From Flavobacteriaceae bacterium UBA7684 (lineage in GTDB: Bacteria; Bacteroidota; Bacteroidia; Flavobacteriales; Flavobacteriaceae), in contig DLGW01000008.1 in NCBI GenBank assembly GCA_002482885.1, positions 53,542 to 83,366 of the forward strand: DNA of 29,825 nt, in the 5' to 3' direction. Every line of letters begins with the position of its first letter. Position 1 is the first letter of the stretch. The notes beneath the pieces were generated by a model. That model saw only the letters and a list, made by a program, of their open reading frames with translations, was not told the origin of the DNA and searched no databases. The translations under genes were made by a program, and so were the position numbers. Positions 6,715 to 14,389 of the stretch are shown here, one piece after another.

Positions 6715-8046
6715 TTATGACTTTTTGTTTTTTAAACGCCCACGGTTAGTTGGTTTTGTTTTTTTAGGATTTCTTTTACCTGGCCCACCTAAATTTACTT
6801 TTTTGTTTTTATCCTTTTTTTCGTGAAAGGCACTGTTTTCGGCAATTTTAGTGGTCTTTAAAAGTAGTTTTACTTTGGTTTTTATTTTTTCAAAATCTAA
6901 AAGCTTTTCGGATATTTCTATGTTTTCGGGTAAAGGAATTGTGTCAACTTGTTTTTCCATAAGCACTTCTACATCTAAAAAGAATTCTTCTTCTTTAGGG
7001 GAAACAAAACTAAATGCTACCCCAGATTGTTCGGCTCTACCTGTTCTACCAATACGGTGCATATATTTTTCGGGAACATCGGCAATTTCGAAATTAATAA
7101 CATGGCTAACGTTCGAAATGTCTAAACCACGCGCCATAATATCGGTAGTAATAATACCTTTAATATTGCCTTCCTGAAAATCTTTTAAGGTATTTAATCG
7201 GTAGTTTTGGGATTTATTGGAATGGATTACGCCAAATTGTTCGGGATATAATTCCTCTATTTTTTCGTGTAATAAATCGGCATTTCGTTTATCGTTTACA
7301 AAGATTAATAATCTAGCATCGGTTAGGTCTTGTGCTAATAAATGAATTAATAAATTCATTTTGGTATTAAAATTTGGAACTGAATATTTGAATTGTTCTA
7401 TATTCTCTAAAGGAGTTCCCGAAGGGGCTAAGGTGATTTCTTCGGGTAAATCAAAATAATCGTTTAACATATCATCTACTTCGTCGGTCATGGTCGCCGA
7501 AAACAAAATGTTTTGTCTTTTGTCTTTCATCATCGACAAAATAGAAGTGATTTGAAATCTAAATCCTAAATTCAACATTTCATCGAACTCGTCAATCACT
7601 AATTTTTTTACTTCATCTAATCTTAGTACGCCATCTAAGGCTAAATCCATTAATCGACCAGGGGTTCCAACAACTATATCTACTCCGTTACCAATAGTTA
7701 GTTTTTGGGTATTGATATTTACTCCTCCGTATATTCCAGCAGTTCTAACCGACATATAAGCGGTTAAGTTTTTTACGACTTCGGCTACTTGAACTACTAA
7801 TTCACGAGTAGGCACTACAATTAAAACACTTGGATTGTCTGATTTAGAAAATTGATATTGCTTTAAAATGGGAAGTAAATAAGCTAAGGTTTTACCTGTT
7901 CCTGTTTGGGCAATTCCCATCACATCTCTGCCTGATAAAATAGGGGAAAAAGCTTTTTCTTGAATAGGAGTAGGGTTGGTAATCCCTAATTCATCAATGG
8001 CTTTTTGTAAGAATTTAGGAAGTTGAAAATCGTTAAATGAATTCAT
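6715..8046 (-). CDS. DEAD-box ATP-dependent RNA helicase (DEFD variant)
   Basis: This RNA helicase of 443 aa has both RecA domains: Q-motif TPIQ (26-29), motif I AQTGTGKT (46-53), PTREL (79-83), TPGR (128-131), motif II, SAT in FSATM, TTDIMARGLDI and HRIGRTGR. Motif II is DEFD (152-155), with Phe in place of the usual Ala. The C-terminus from about residue 405 is a Lys/Arg/Asn/Gly-rich tail that probably binds RNA non-specifically. Likely roles are ribosome assembly or mRNA unwinding, including in the cold (family inference). It has no recognisable promoter next to its start: an upstream terminator hairpin ends only 20 nt before the ATG. Confidence 0.93.
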   Translation of the reverse strand: MNSFNDFQLPKFLQKAIDELGITNPTPIQEKAFSPILSGRDVMGIAQTGTGKTLAYLLPILKQYQFSKSDNPSVLIVVPTRELVVQVAEVVKNLTAYMSVRTAGIYGGVNINTQKLTIGNGVDIVVGTPGRLMDLALDGVLRLDEVKKLVIDEFDEMLNLGFRFQITSILSMMKDKRQNILFSATMTDEVDDMLNDYFDLPEEITLAPSGTPLENIEQFKYSVPNFNTKMNLLIHLLAQDLTDARLLIFVNDKRNADLLHEKIEELYPEQFGVIHSNKSQNYRLNTLKDFQEGNIKGIITTDIMARGLDISNVSHVINFEIADVPEKYMHRIGRTGRAEQSGVAFSFVSPKEEEFFLDVEVLMEKQVDTIPLPENIEISEKLLDFEKIKTKVKLLLKTTKIAENSAFHEKKDKNKKVNLGGPGKRNPKKTKPTNRGRLKNKKS

Positions 8047-8060
8047 GCTATGGGTTTATA

Positions 8061-8093
8061 AAAAATAAGGAATATGACAGCATCATACTCCTT
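8061..8093 (-). terminator. Terminator of the secreted-protein gene, just upstream of the helicase start
   Basis: An 11-bp stem (8067-8077 with 8083-8093, one G-U pair) closes a 5-nt loop. On the minus strand it is followed by ATTTTTT. It lies 25 nt after the stop at 8119 and 20 nt before the helicase ATG. Confidence 0.78.
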
Positions 8094-8118
8094 AATAATT
8101 TTTGGATTAAAAATAAAC

Positions 8119-8766
8119 TTAGTCTAACTTATTAAATTCTAAAAGGTATTTAAATAGTATGTCTGGACTGTTATTGTCTGGTTCTTTGTTGTATTTTTCT
8201 AATAGTTCGGGTTTGCTTTCCAATAAGGTTGGTAAACTTCTTTTATCTATAACCTTAATTTCTTGAGTGTTTTTATCCATAATATATAAAAAACGTAAAG
8301 TCGCTAATACAGGGCCTGATAATCGACCTCCAACAGGTGCTTTTGCACTGGCTATTTGCATTTGTCTAGAATCAGGAGTTGCATTGGTTGGAATTCCTGA
8401 TCTGAATACAAAATATTTACCATCACTTAAAATTTTAAAATACCAAGGTTGTAATTGATGTTTTAACCCGTTGATGAATAATTCATCACCTGTAGAAAAA
8501 GCATAGATGCGGTTTCTTAATTGTTTTTCGGGTACATCAAAATTTAAAGCTCTTAGGATATATTCGTTGCCACCATATCTTTTCATGGCAGCAGTAGAAC
8601 GTTTGTCGGCAACCAATTTGTATTCTTTATTTGGTTTTTTAGACATTAAATCTTGATGTGTGTAATAAACTCCTTTAGGATATTTTACACTGAATTTATC
8701 TTTTTGATTGTTTTGTGCTTGAGTAAAGCCACAAACTAATAGTAAAACAAGTAATAAATTTTTCAT
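8119..8766 (-). CDS. Secreted protein of unknown function
   Basis: The 215-aa protein has a clear signal peptide (MKNLLLVLLLVCGFTQAQ, cleavage after about residue 17), so it should reach the periplasm or beyond. The mature part is mixed and soluble-looking, with no lipobox, membrane span or C-terminal sorting domain visible. Motif-like patches are KRYGGNEYILRALNFDVPEKQ (about 62-82) and FKILSDGKYFVFRSG. I do not recognise a named family with confidence. It is a single-gene unit with its own -7 box at 8793-8800 and its own terminator. It follows the E1 gene on the same strand after 68 nt. Confidence 0.8.
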   Translation of the reverse strand: MKNLLLVLLLVCGFTQAQNNQKDKFSVKYPKGVYYTHQDLMSKKPNKEYKLVADKRSTAAMKRYGGNEYILRALNFDVPEKQLRNRIYAFSTGDELFINGLKHQLQPWYFKILSDGKYFVFRSGIPTNATPDSRQMQIASAKAPVGGRLSGPVLATLRFLYIMDKNTQEIKVIDKRSLPTLLESKPELLEKYNKEPDNNSPDILFKYLLEFNKLD

Positions 8767-8792
8767 AGTATTTTGTAGGGTATAAAACGGTT

Positions 8793-8800
8793 CAAAGTTA
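8793..8800 (-). promoter_or_regulatory. -7 box (TAACTTTG) of the secreted-protein gene
   Basis: A perfect TAnnTTTG match lies 26 nt upstream of the ATG at 8766. The predicted leader is about 20 nt. The -33 element is not clear. Confidence 0.5.
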
Positions 8801-8834
8801 CAAAATTCTGTTATTGAATAAGTTAAAATTTTTA

Positions 8835-11243
8835 CTAGTATAACGAAGGGTATTTGTTAGGGTTTGCTTCGTGTAAAATAAAATAAATTTTTTCAAAAAT
8901 ATCTTCAACCGAAGGCTTGGAAAAATAATCCCCATCGCTATTGTATGCAGGCCTATGTTCTTTAGCAGTTAGCGTTTGTGGCTTGCTGTCTAAAAATTCG
9001 TAAGCGTTTTGTTCTTCTACTATTTTTTGAAGTATGTAAGCAGAGGCTCCTCCGGGTACATCTTCGTCCACCACCAATAATCGATTGGTTTTCATTACGC
9101 TTTTTACAATTTCGTGTGCGGTATCAAAAGGGATTAACGATTGAATGTCAATAATCTCAATATCTATATCCACTTCTAATAATTCTTTAGCGGCTTGTTC
9201 GACTAGTCTTAAAGTAGAGCCGTAGGAAACTACGGTAATGTCTTTTCCTTCTCTGATAGTTTCTATCACCCCAATAGGTGTTTTAAACTCCCCAATATTA
9301 GAAGGCATTTTTTCTTTTAAACGGTAGCCATTTAAACATTCAATCACCATGGCGGGTTCGTCGGTTTCTAATAAAGTATTATAAAAACCAGCCGCTTTAG
9401 TCATGTTGCGGGGAACTAAAACTAAAATTCCACGAATGGCATTGATAATCATTCCCATAGGAGATCCAGAATGCCAAATACCTTCTAAACGGTGTCCGCG
9501 GGTTCTAATAATTAAAGGTGCTTTTTGTCTGCCTGCAGTACGGTATAACAAAGAAGCTAAATCGTCACTTAGGGTTTGAATAGCATACAATACATAATCT
9601 ACATATTGAATTTCGGCAATAGGACGCAAACCTCTTAAGGCCATACCGATTCCTTGGCCAATAATGGTAGATTCTCGAATTCCTGTATCGGCTACTCGGA
9701 TTTCGCCGTGTTTGTCTTGCAATCCTTCTAATCCTTGGTTAACGTCGCCAATAGTTCCAACATCTTCACCAAAAATTAAAGTATTGGTGTATTTGGTTAA
9801 AATGGAATCAAAATTATCTCGAAGAATAATACGTCCGTCCACTTCTTCGGCTTCCGCAGTATAGGTCGGTAATATTTCGGCAATATTTTTATGATTATAA
9901 GCCGATTCGGAATATAAATGTGAACTAAATTTAGGAGTGGTTTCGTTGATTAAATCAGATACCCAAACCGATAATTCTTTTTTGTTTACATCGTTTACTA
10001 ATAATCTAAGTACTTTTCTGCCCGTAGATAACAAGTCCTTTAAAACAGGTTCTTTAATGTTGGCTAAAGATTCTCGGTGTCTTTTAATAAACGCTTTGTT
10101 GTTGCTTTCGTTTTCTAATTTTTCAATCAGTTTTAAAAGTATTTTTTGTTGCTCTTTTAAGGGAGTTGTAAATTCTTCCCAAGCTTCTTTTTTGGCGTTT
10201 TGAACATCTTTCTTGGCTTGATTTTCAATAGCAATTAAATCTTCTTCATTAGCAATTCCGTTGCTTAAAATCCAAGTACGCATTTGGATGTTACAATCAA
10301 ATTCTTTTTCCCATTGCAAACGTTCTTTGTTTTTGTAGCGCTCGTGTGAACCCGAAGTAGAATGTCCTTGAGGTTGTGTTAATTCTTTGACATGAATTAA
10401 TACAGGAATGTGTTGCTCTCGGGCAATGCGTTCTGCTTTTTCGTAAGTGGTAATTAGGCTAGGGTAGTCCCAACCATTCACTGTAAATATTTCTATTCCG
10501 TTAGTGCCTTTTTCTCTTTGATATCCTTTTAAAGCTTCGGAAATACTTTCCTTTGTAGTGTGGTGTTTATTGTGTACAGAAATTCCGTAATCATCGTCCC
10601 ATACACTAATAATCATAGGAATTTGTAATACCCCTGCGGCATTGATGGCTTCTAAAAAAATGCCTTCGGAAGTACTGGCGTTACCTATAGTTCCCCAAGC
10701 TACTTCGTTTCCGTTGATACTAAAGTTGGAAGCGTTAGGAATATTTTTTAGGGTTTTATATACTTTGGAAGCTTGCGCTAATCCTACCAATCTAGGGATT
10801 TGAGCTGCGGTTGGCGAAATATCACTAGCCGAGTTACGTTGCTGGGTTAGATTTTTCCATGTGCCATCGGCATTTAAATTATGGGTTACGTAATGTCCGC
10901 CCATTTGTCTGCCCGCAGACATGGGTTCTTTATCGATGTCTAAATGTCCGTAAAGTCCTGCAAAAAATTGTTTTAAACTTAGGCAATCAATCGCCATAAT
11001 AAAGGTTTGGTCTCGGTAGTAGCCCGAACGAAAATCTCCGTCTTTAAAAAACTTAGCCATGGCTATTTGTGGAAGTTCTTTTCCGTCGCCAAAAATGCCA
11101 AACTTTCCTTTGCCAGAAAGCACTTCTCTACGACCTAATAAACTAGCTTCTCTGCTGGTAACCGCAATTTGATAATCACTCAAAATTTCGTTTTTAAAAT
11201 CTTCGAATGAAAGGGTTTCTGCAGGAATCTCGTGTATCATCAT
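8835..11243 (-). CDS. Fused E1 alpha/beta 2-oxoacid dehydrogenase (branched-chain type)
   Basis: This 802-aa thiamine-diphosphate enzyme carries both E1 halves in one chain. The alpha-like half is about residues 25-400 (SAGRQMGGHY, 109-118; GNASTSEG, 187-194). The beta-like transketolase half is about 465-800 (FGEDVG, IRVADTGIRE, PIAEIQYVDY, VVSYGS, VVDEDVPGG). It should decarboxylate branched-chain or related 2-oxoacids and pass the acyl group to a lipoyl E2 encoded elsewhere. The Mg/ThDP loop usually reads GDG...NN; here it is GNA (187-189) and DDD (216-218), an apparent exchange of Asp and Asn ligands that I recall from related flavobacterial proteins. The first of two adjacent ATGs is used. 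A -7 box lies at 11266-11273. Confidence 0.9.
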   Translation of the reverse strand: MMIHEIPAETLSFEDFKNEILSDYQIAVTSREASLLGRREVLSGKGKFGIFGDGKELPQIAMAKFFKDGDFRSGYYRDQTFIMAIDCLSLKQFFAGLYGHLDIDKEPMSAGRQMGGHYVTHNLNADGTWKNLTQQRNSASDISPTAAQIPRLVGLAQASKVYKTLKNIPNASNFSINGNEVAWGTIGNASTSEGIFLEAINAAGVLQIPMIISVWDDDYGISVHNKHHTTKESISEALKGYQREKGTNGIEIFTVNGWDYPSLITTYEKAERIAREQHIPVLIHVKELTQPQGHSTSGSHERYKNKERLQWEKEFDCNIQMRTWILSNGIANEEDLIAIENQAKKDVQNAKKEAWEEFTTPLKEQQKILLKLIEKLENESNNKAFIKRHRESLANIKEPVLKDLLSTGRKVLRLLVNDVNKKELSVWVSDLINETTPKFSSHLYSESAYNHKNIAEILPTYTAEAEEVDGRIILRDNFDSILTKYTNTLIFGEDVGTIGDVNQGLEGLQDKHGEIRVADTGIRESTIIGQGIGMALRGLRPIAEIQYVDYVLYAIQTLSDDLASLLYRTAGRQKAPLIIRTRGHRLEGIWHSGSPMGMIINAIRGILVLVPRNMTKAAGFYNTLLETDEPAMVIECLNGYRLKEKMPSNIGEFKTPIGVIETIREGKDITVVSYGSTLRLVEQAAKELLEVDIDIEIIDIQSLIPFDTAHEIVKSVMKTNRLLVVDEDVPGGASAYILQKIVEEQNAYEFLDSKPQTLTAKEHRPAYNSDGDYFSKPSVEDIFEKIYFILHEANPNKYPSLY

Positions 11244-11265
11244 AGGTCAAATATTACGTGTATTG

Positions 11266-11273
11266 CAAATCTA
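11266..11273 (-). promoter_or_regulatory. -7 box (TAGATTTG) of the E1 gene
   Basis: A perfect TAnnTTTG match on the minus strand, 22 nt before the first ATG of the fused E1 gene. No convincing -33 TTG was found. Confidence 0.45.
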
Positions 11274-11376
11274 ATTAAAAATTGAAATAAATTGCATTTT
11301 GTTAATATTATTGAGTGTTTTTGTGATTCTTTTTTGTTAGTGTTTTGCGTAAGCGATGGAGGTATTGTTGGAGCTC

Positions 11377-11424
11377 TTTTAAAACATAAAAACCTGTTGA
11401 ATAACAGGTTTTTATGTTTTAAAA
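11377..11424 (-). terminator. Very long terminator-like hairpin downstream of clpS
   Basis: Arms 11377-11398 and 11403-11424 pair perfectly over 22 bp around a GAAT loop. Flanking A and T tracts would let it work in both directions. It ends the prmA-clpS unit and lies next to the GGGCGT-type repeat. Confidence 0.85.
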
Positions 11425-11475
11425 AGCGACTACCGACAGCGCGGTTGCATTCGTTTTTACGAATGGAATACGCCC
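11421..11475 (-). repeat. GGGCGT-type hairpin repeat 3' of clpS
   Basis: On the minus strand, 12 nt after the clpS stop, GGGCGTATTCC leads into a 6-bp hairpin (CATTCG and CGAATG around a 6-nt loop) and then GTCGGTAGTCGCTTTTTAAA. It merges with the terminator at 11377-11424. It shares both ends and overall layout with the element at 17-82, but the internal stem differs. Confidence 0.62.
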
Positions 11476-11487
11476 TAAATATTTTTG

Positions 11488-11763
11488 TTACATGATTTTA
11501 GCAGATAGTCCTGCGTCTAATAATTGTAAACATTGTGGTTTTAGTTGGCTAAGTTCGCCTGTTTTCACGGTGCACTGTCCGTTAAAATGCACAATAATAG
11601 CGCATTGTTCAGCTTGTTCTGGGGTGTGATCGCAAACTTTGATTAACATGTTGATTACGTGTTCAAAGGTGTTTACGTCATCGTTAAATAATACGATTTC
11701 GTGTGCGGTTACTTGCTGAGTTTCTAGTTCTAAAAGTTCTTCGATTTGATGAAGTGTGCTCAT
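11488..11763 (-). CDS. clpS: ATP-dependent Clp protease adaptor ClpS
   Basis: ClpS delivers N-degron substrates (bulky hydrophobic N-terminal residues) to ClpA-type unfoldases for degradation by ClpP. The 91-aa protein has the family core: EIVLFNDDVNTFEHVINMLIKVC (about 23-45), in which the NDDxNTFxHV segment forms part of the N-end recognition pocket, and a downstream AEQCAIIVHFNGQCTVKTG stretch. It lies 34 nt downstream of prmA on the same strand and has no obvious promoter of its own, so the two are probably co-transcribed. A 22-bp terminator hairpin and a GGGCGT-type repeat follow. Confidence 0.93.
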   Translation of the reverse strand: MSTLHQIEELLELETQQVTAHEIVLFNDDVNTFEHVINMLIKVCDHTPEQAEQCAIIVHFNGQCTVKTGELSQLKPQCLQLLDAGLSAKIM

Positions 11764-11797
11764 AAAATTTGATTTTAACGGTCTTATTTTAAACGGT

Positions 11798-12634
11798 TTA
11801 CAAATTTATATATTTAAGGGCTACCCAGTTATTTTTTTCTAATTTTTTTTCTAGCTGTAAATGATTTTTTTGGCAACATTCATCAATGGCCGGAATGTCT
11901 TGGGTGTAAAATCCGCTTAAAAATAGGATTCCTTTTGGGTTTAGACATTCTGCATAAATTGCCATGTCGTTCAGTAATATGTTGCGGTTGATGTTGGCGA
12001 TAATTACATCGTATTTTTTGCCTTTTAGTAGGGCAGCGTCGCCTTCGTAAACGCTAATCTGCTCACATTCGTTTCTTTCGGCGTTTTCTATGGAATTGAG
12101 GTAACACCAGTTGTCTATGTCTATGGCATCGATGGGTTTTGCGCCTTTCATTTCGGCTAGAATGGCTAGAATGGCGGTACCGCAACCCATGTCTAAAGTT
12201 TTTTTGTTAGTTACATCGGTAGCTAATAAGTGCTCAATCATTAAGTGGGTGGTTTCGTGATGCCCTGTGCCGAAACTCATTTTGGGTTCTATAACAATGT
12301 CGTATTGTGCGTGAGTTCTGGGGTGAAAAGGAGCCCTTACGTGGCAAATCCCATTTACATTTATGGGTTCAAAGTTTTTTTCCCATTCTTCGTTCCAATT
12401 GACTTGTTCGATTTCTTCGGTGGTATAAGTGATTTTAAATTCTTTGGAATGTAGAATTTCTATATTTTCTAAAATATTTTCAGTCCAATCTTTTTTTTGT
12501 ACGTAAGCGGAAAGTCCTGTTTCGGTTTCTTCAAAGCTTTCAAAATTGGTTTCTTCTAGCTCGGCTAGTAATATGTCGGTTGCAGGTTGTAAGGGATTTA
12601 ATGTAAAATGGTAAGCGATGTAATTGTTTTGCAT
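11798..12634 (-). CDS. prmA: Ribosomal protein L11 methyltransferase
   Basis: PrmA uses SAM to trimethylate ribosomal protein L11. From the ATG at 12634 the protein has 278 aa. It has an N-terminal substrate-recognition region (WNEEWEKNFEP) and a methyltransferase domain with FGTGHHETT, motif I TLDMGCGTAILAILA, a DIDNW acidic loop and IIANINRN. The longer frame with a TTG at 12652 is rejected because that TTG is part of the -7 box TACATTTG at 12650-12657. The leader would then be only about 9 nt. It forms an operon with clpS. It diverges from the porin gene, whose start is 86 nt away. Confidence 0.94.
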   Translation of the reverse strand: MQNNYIAYHFTLNPLQPATDILLAELEETNFESFEETETGLSAYVQKKDWTENILENIEILHSKEFKITYTTEEIEQVNWNEEWEKNFEPINVNGICHVRAPFHPRTHAQYDIVIEPKMSFGTGHHETTHLMIEHLLATDVTNKKTLDMGCGTAILAILAEMKGAKPIDAIDIDNWCYLNSIENAERNECEQISVYEGDAALLKGKKYDVIIANINRNILLNDMAIYAECLNPKGILFLSGFYTQDIPAIDECCQKNHLQLEKKLEKNNWVALKYINL

Positions 12635-12649
12635 GATTTCTTTTTTCTG

Positions 12650-12657
12650 CAAATGTA
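12650..12657 (-). promoter_or_regulatory. -7 box (TACATTTG) of prmA-clpS
   Basis: This perfect TAnnTTTG match is 15 nt before the prmA ATG at 12634. It explains why a TTG-initiated extension of the frame is not a real start. Confidence 0.5.
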
Positions 12658-12670
12658 AAATTTATTCGTT

Positions 12671-12699
12671 TTGTTAATATTAAATTAGAATTAGCTTTG
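12671..12699 (+). promoter_or_regulatory. Promoter of the porin gene
   Basis: A TTG at 12671-12673 and a perfect TAGCTTTG at 12692-12699 are spaced by 18 nt, the best complete -33/-7 pair in the window. Transcription would start near 12706, leaving a leader of about 15 nt before the ATG at 12721. Confidence 0.65.
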
Positions 12700-12720
12700 T
12701 ATTTGTATTAAAATAATCAA

Positions 12721-13932
12721 ATGAGAATCTTTTATGTATGTTTTTTCTGTTTGACGGTTTTTTGTGTTAATGCACAGGAAATAAACACTAACAACAATGA
12801 TTTAAAGTTGGCTTCATTGCCTTATTACAGTTATGGTAGGGGATTGGGGTTGACTTCTCCAGACAGTCTTTTTAAGTTGAATATTCGTTTTAGAATGCAA
12901 AATAGAATGAATTACATTCAAAATGAAGACCAAGATGAAATTATAGACGGACACATCAGACGTTTGCGTTTGCGTTTTGATGGTTATGTCGGAAATCCTA
13001 AGTTCTTGTATGTAATTCAGCTTTCTTTTGCTCCCGGAGATGTTGGGGTAATTGAAGAAGGAGATAATCTTAATATTATTAGGGATGCAGTTATGTTTTA
13101 TCGTCCAAATAGGCATTGGAATGTTGCTTTTGGTCAAACCAAGTTGCCAGGAAACAGACAAAGGGTTAATTCGTCAGGGGCTTTACAGTTGTCAGACCGT
13201 TCAATTAATAATTCAAGGTTTAATATAGATCGGGATTTTGGTACTCAAGTTTATTATTTGAACGAGAATAAAGATGAATTTTCTTATAATATTAAAACAG
13301 CTGTAAGTACGGGGAATGGAAGAAATGTAACAAATAATCCCGATAACGGTTATGCTTTAACGGGTAAGTTGGAATTGTTGCCTTTTGGGATTTTTACGAA
13401 TGACGGAGCGTATTTTGAAGGTGATATACTCAGAGAGCAAAAACCCAAATTGTTACTTTCGGCTGCTTACCATGTGAACAATAAAGCTCGTTTTACACAA
13501 GGCCAATTAGGAGATGATTTGTATGAAAAAAGAAATATGCAATCAATCTTTTTAGATGGTGTTTTTAAATACAACGGTTGGGCGTTTATGGCTGCTTATA
13601 TGAATAGAAAGTCAGATAACGCTATTACTTATAATCCGTTGGATTTAAGTAAGTTTAGATATGTTTTTGTGGGCGAAGGAATGGATTACCAATTGAGTTA
13701 TGTTTTTAAAAATAACATAGAATTAATAGGACGTTATTCTACCCAAAAATTAGAAAACCAAATCAAAACGTTTTCACCCAATACCCATCAATATAGTTTA
13801 GGAGTAACTAAATATTTTTGGGAACATGCTTTTAAAATTCAATCAGAATTGACTTTGGATGAGTTGCAATATGTAAGTGGAGATACTAAAAACAATTGGT
13901 TTGTAAGATTTCAAATAGAAATAGGAATTTAA
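12721..13932 (+). CDS. Outer-membrane porin, phosphate-selective porin O/P family
   Basis: This 403-aa protein has a signal peptide (about 1-18, ending VNAQ) and then alternating-polarity strands of a beta barrel typical of the Porin_O_P family. Visible pieces are FKLNIRFRMQNRMNY (strand near the mature N-terminus), the HIRRLRLRFDGYVGNPKFLYVIQLSF stretch, FGQTKLPGNRQRVNSSG, and a final aromatic strand (WFVRFQIEIGI) expected for barrel insertion by the BAM complex. The name implies phosphate selectivity, but family members in Bacteroidota are seldom tested, so substrate is unknown. It has its own strong promoter and a terminator, and so is monocistronic; no pho-type genes are adjacent. Confidence 0.85.
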   Translation: MRIFYVCFFCLTVFCVNAQEINTNNNDLKLASLPYYSYGRGLGLTSPDSLFKLNIRFRMQNRMNYIQNEDQDEIIDGHIRRLRLRFDGYVGNPKFLYVIQLSFAPGDVGVIEEGDNLNIIRDAVMFYRPNRHWNVAFGQTKLPGNRQRVNSSGALQLSDRSINNSRFNIDRDFGTQVYYLNENKDEFSYNIKTAVSTGNGRNVTNNPDNGYALTGKLELLPFGIFTNDGAYFEGDILREQKPKLLLSAAYHVNNKARFTQGQLGDDLYEKRNMQSIFLDGVFKYNGWAFMAAYMNRKSDNAITYNPLDLSKFRYVFVGEGMDYQLSYVFKNNIELIGRYSTQKLENQIKTFSPNTHQYSLGVTKYFWEHAFKIQSELTLDELQYVSGDTKNNWFVRFQIEIGI

Positions 13933-13940
13933 TTCAGTAA

Positions 13941-13974
13941 AAAAGGCTGTCGATATTACATCGAACAGCCTTTT
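13941..13974 (+). terminator. Bidirectional terminator between porin and rhodanese genes
   Basis: A 10-bp outer stem (13941-13950 with 13965-13974), a short inner CGAT/ATCG stem with one bulged A, and flanking A and T tracts lie between two convergent genes. Confidence 0.85.
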
Positions 13975-14013
13975 CCAACTAACAAAAAAAACTAAAAAAC
14001 TACAACTTTAAAT

Positions 14014-14325
14014 CTATTTCAAATTCATTTCTACATTACGCCACCCTCCACCATTTACAACATCTATGCCGTTTTTTTGTAAAAACTGAGCAGCCTGACT
14101 ACTTCTCATTCCGCTTTGGCAACAAACGATTACCGGTTTGTTTAATTTTTTTACTTCCTGAATCTTAGCAGGCAATTCATTTAAGGGAATGTTTTTAGAC
14201 CCCTTAATGTGTCCGCCCGAATATTCAGTAGGTGTTCTTACGTCTAAAATTAAAGCTCCTTTTTGTTGGTATTCTGCAATGGAGCCTGATTTGTTATCTA
14301 ACCCTAAAAAACTAAGTATACTCAT
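14014..14325 (-). CDS. Rhodanese-like sulfurtransferase domain protein
   Basis: This single-domain rhodanese of 103 aa has no signal peptide and is probably cytoplasmic. It has the ILDVRTPTEYSGGHIKGSKNIP entry motif (26-47) and the active-site loop CQSGMRS with the persulfide-carrying cysteine C69. Such proteins shuttle sulfane sulfur in thiosulfate, sulfide or thiol-redox metabolism; the actual donor and acceptor are unknown. The intergenic space upstream carries a TAATTTAG near-match to a -7 box and a perfect 16-bp Crp/Fnr-like palindrome at 14373-14388, so control by a Crp/Fnr-family regulator is likely. It follows the DUF4136 gene by 64 nt but probably has its own promoter. Confidence 0.92.
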   Translation of the reverse strand: MSILSFLGLDNKSGSIAEYQQKGALILDVRTPTEYSGGHIKGSKNIPLNELPAKIQEVKKLNKPVIVCCQSGMRSSQAAQFLQKNGIDVVNGGGWRNVEMNLK

Positions 14326-14343
14326 AATTGATTTATTTTTTGG

Positions 14344-14388
14344 CTAAATTATGGTAAACGGTTTTTCTAGGTTGTAACATAAGTTACA
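14344..14388 (-). promoter_or_regulatory. Crp/Fnr-type operator and -7 box of the rhodanese gene
   Basis: TGTAACATAAGTTACA at 14373-14388 is a perfect palindrome of the TGTnA-N6-TnACA class bound by Crp/Fnr regulators. A TAATTTAG (one mismatch to TAnnTTTG) lies at 14344-14351. With a start site near 14338, the palindrome centre is about 42 bp upstream, the position of a class II activator. The palindrome sits one base beyond the stop of the DUF4136 gene. Which regulator binds is unknown. Confidence 0.6.
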
Positions 14389-14389
14389 G

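Noticed and set aside
11292..11495. Plus-strand frame between the E1 and clpS genes
   Set aside because: It crosses the long terminator hairpin and the GGGCGT repeat, so it is not a plausible gene.
12635..12652. TTG-initiated N-terminal extension of prmA (and similar ones for rdgB at 2746, the coiled-coil gene at 3709, the deoxyhypusine-synthase-like gene at 23529 and fic at 26699)
   Set aside because: In prmA, fic and the coiled-coil gene the TTG lies in a -7 box or its near-match; in rdgB it lies in a terminator, and at 23529 beside tandem repeats. The downstream ATG gives the family-like N-terminus where the family is known.
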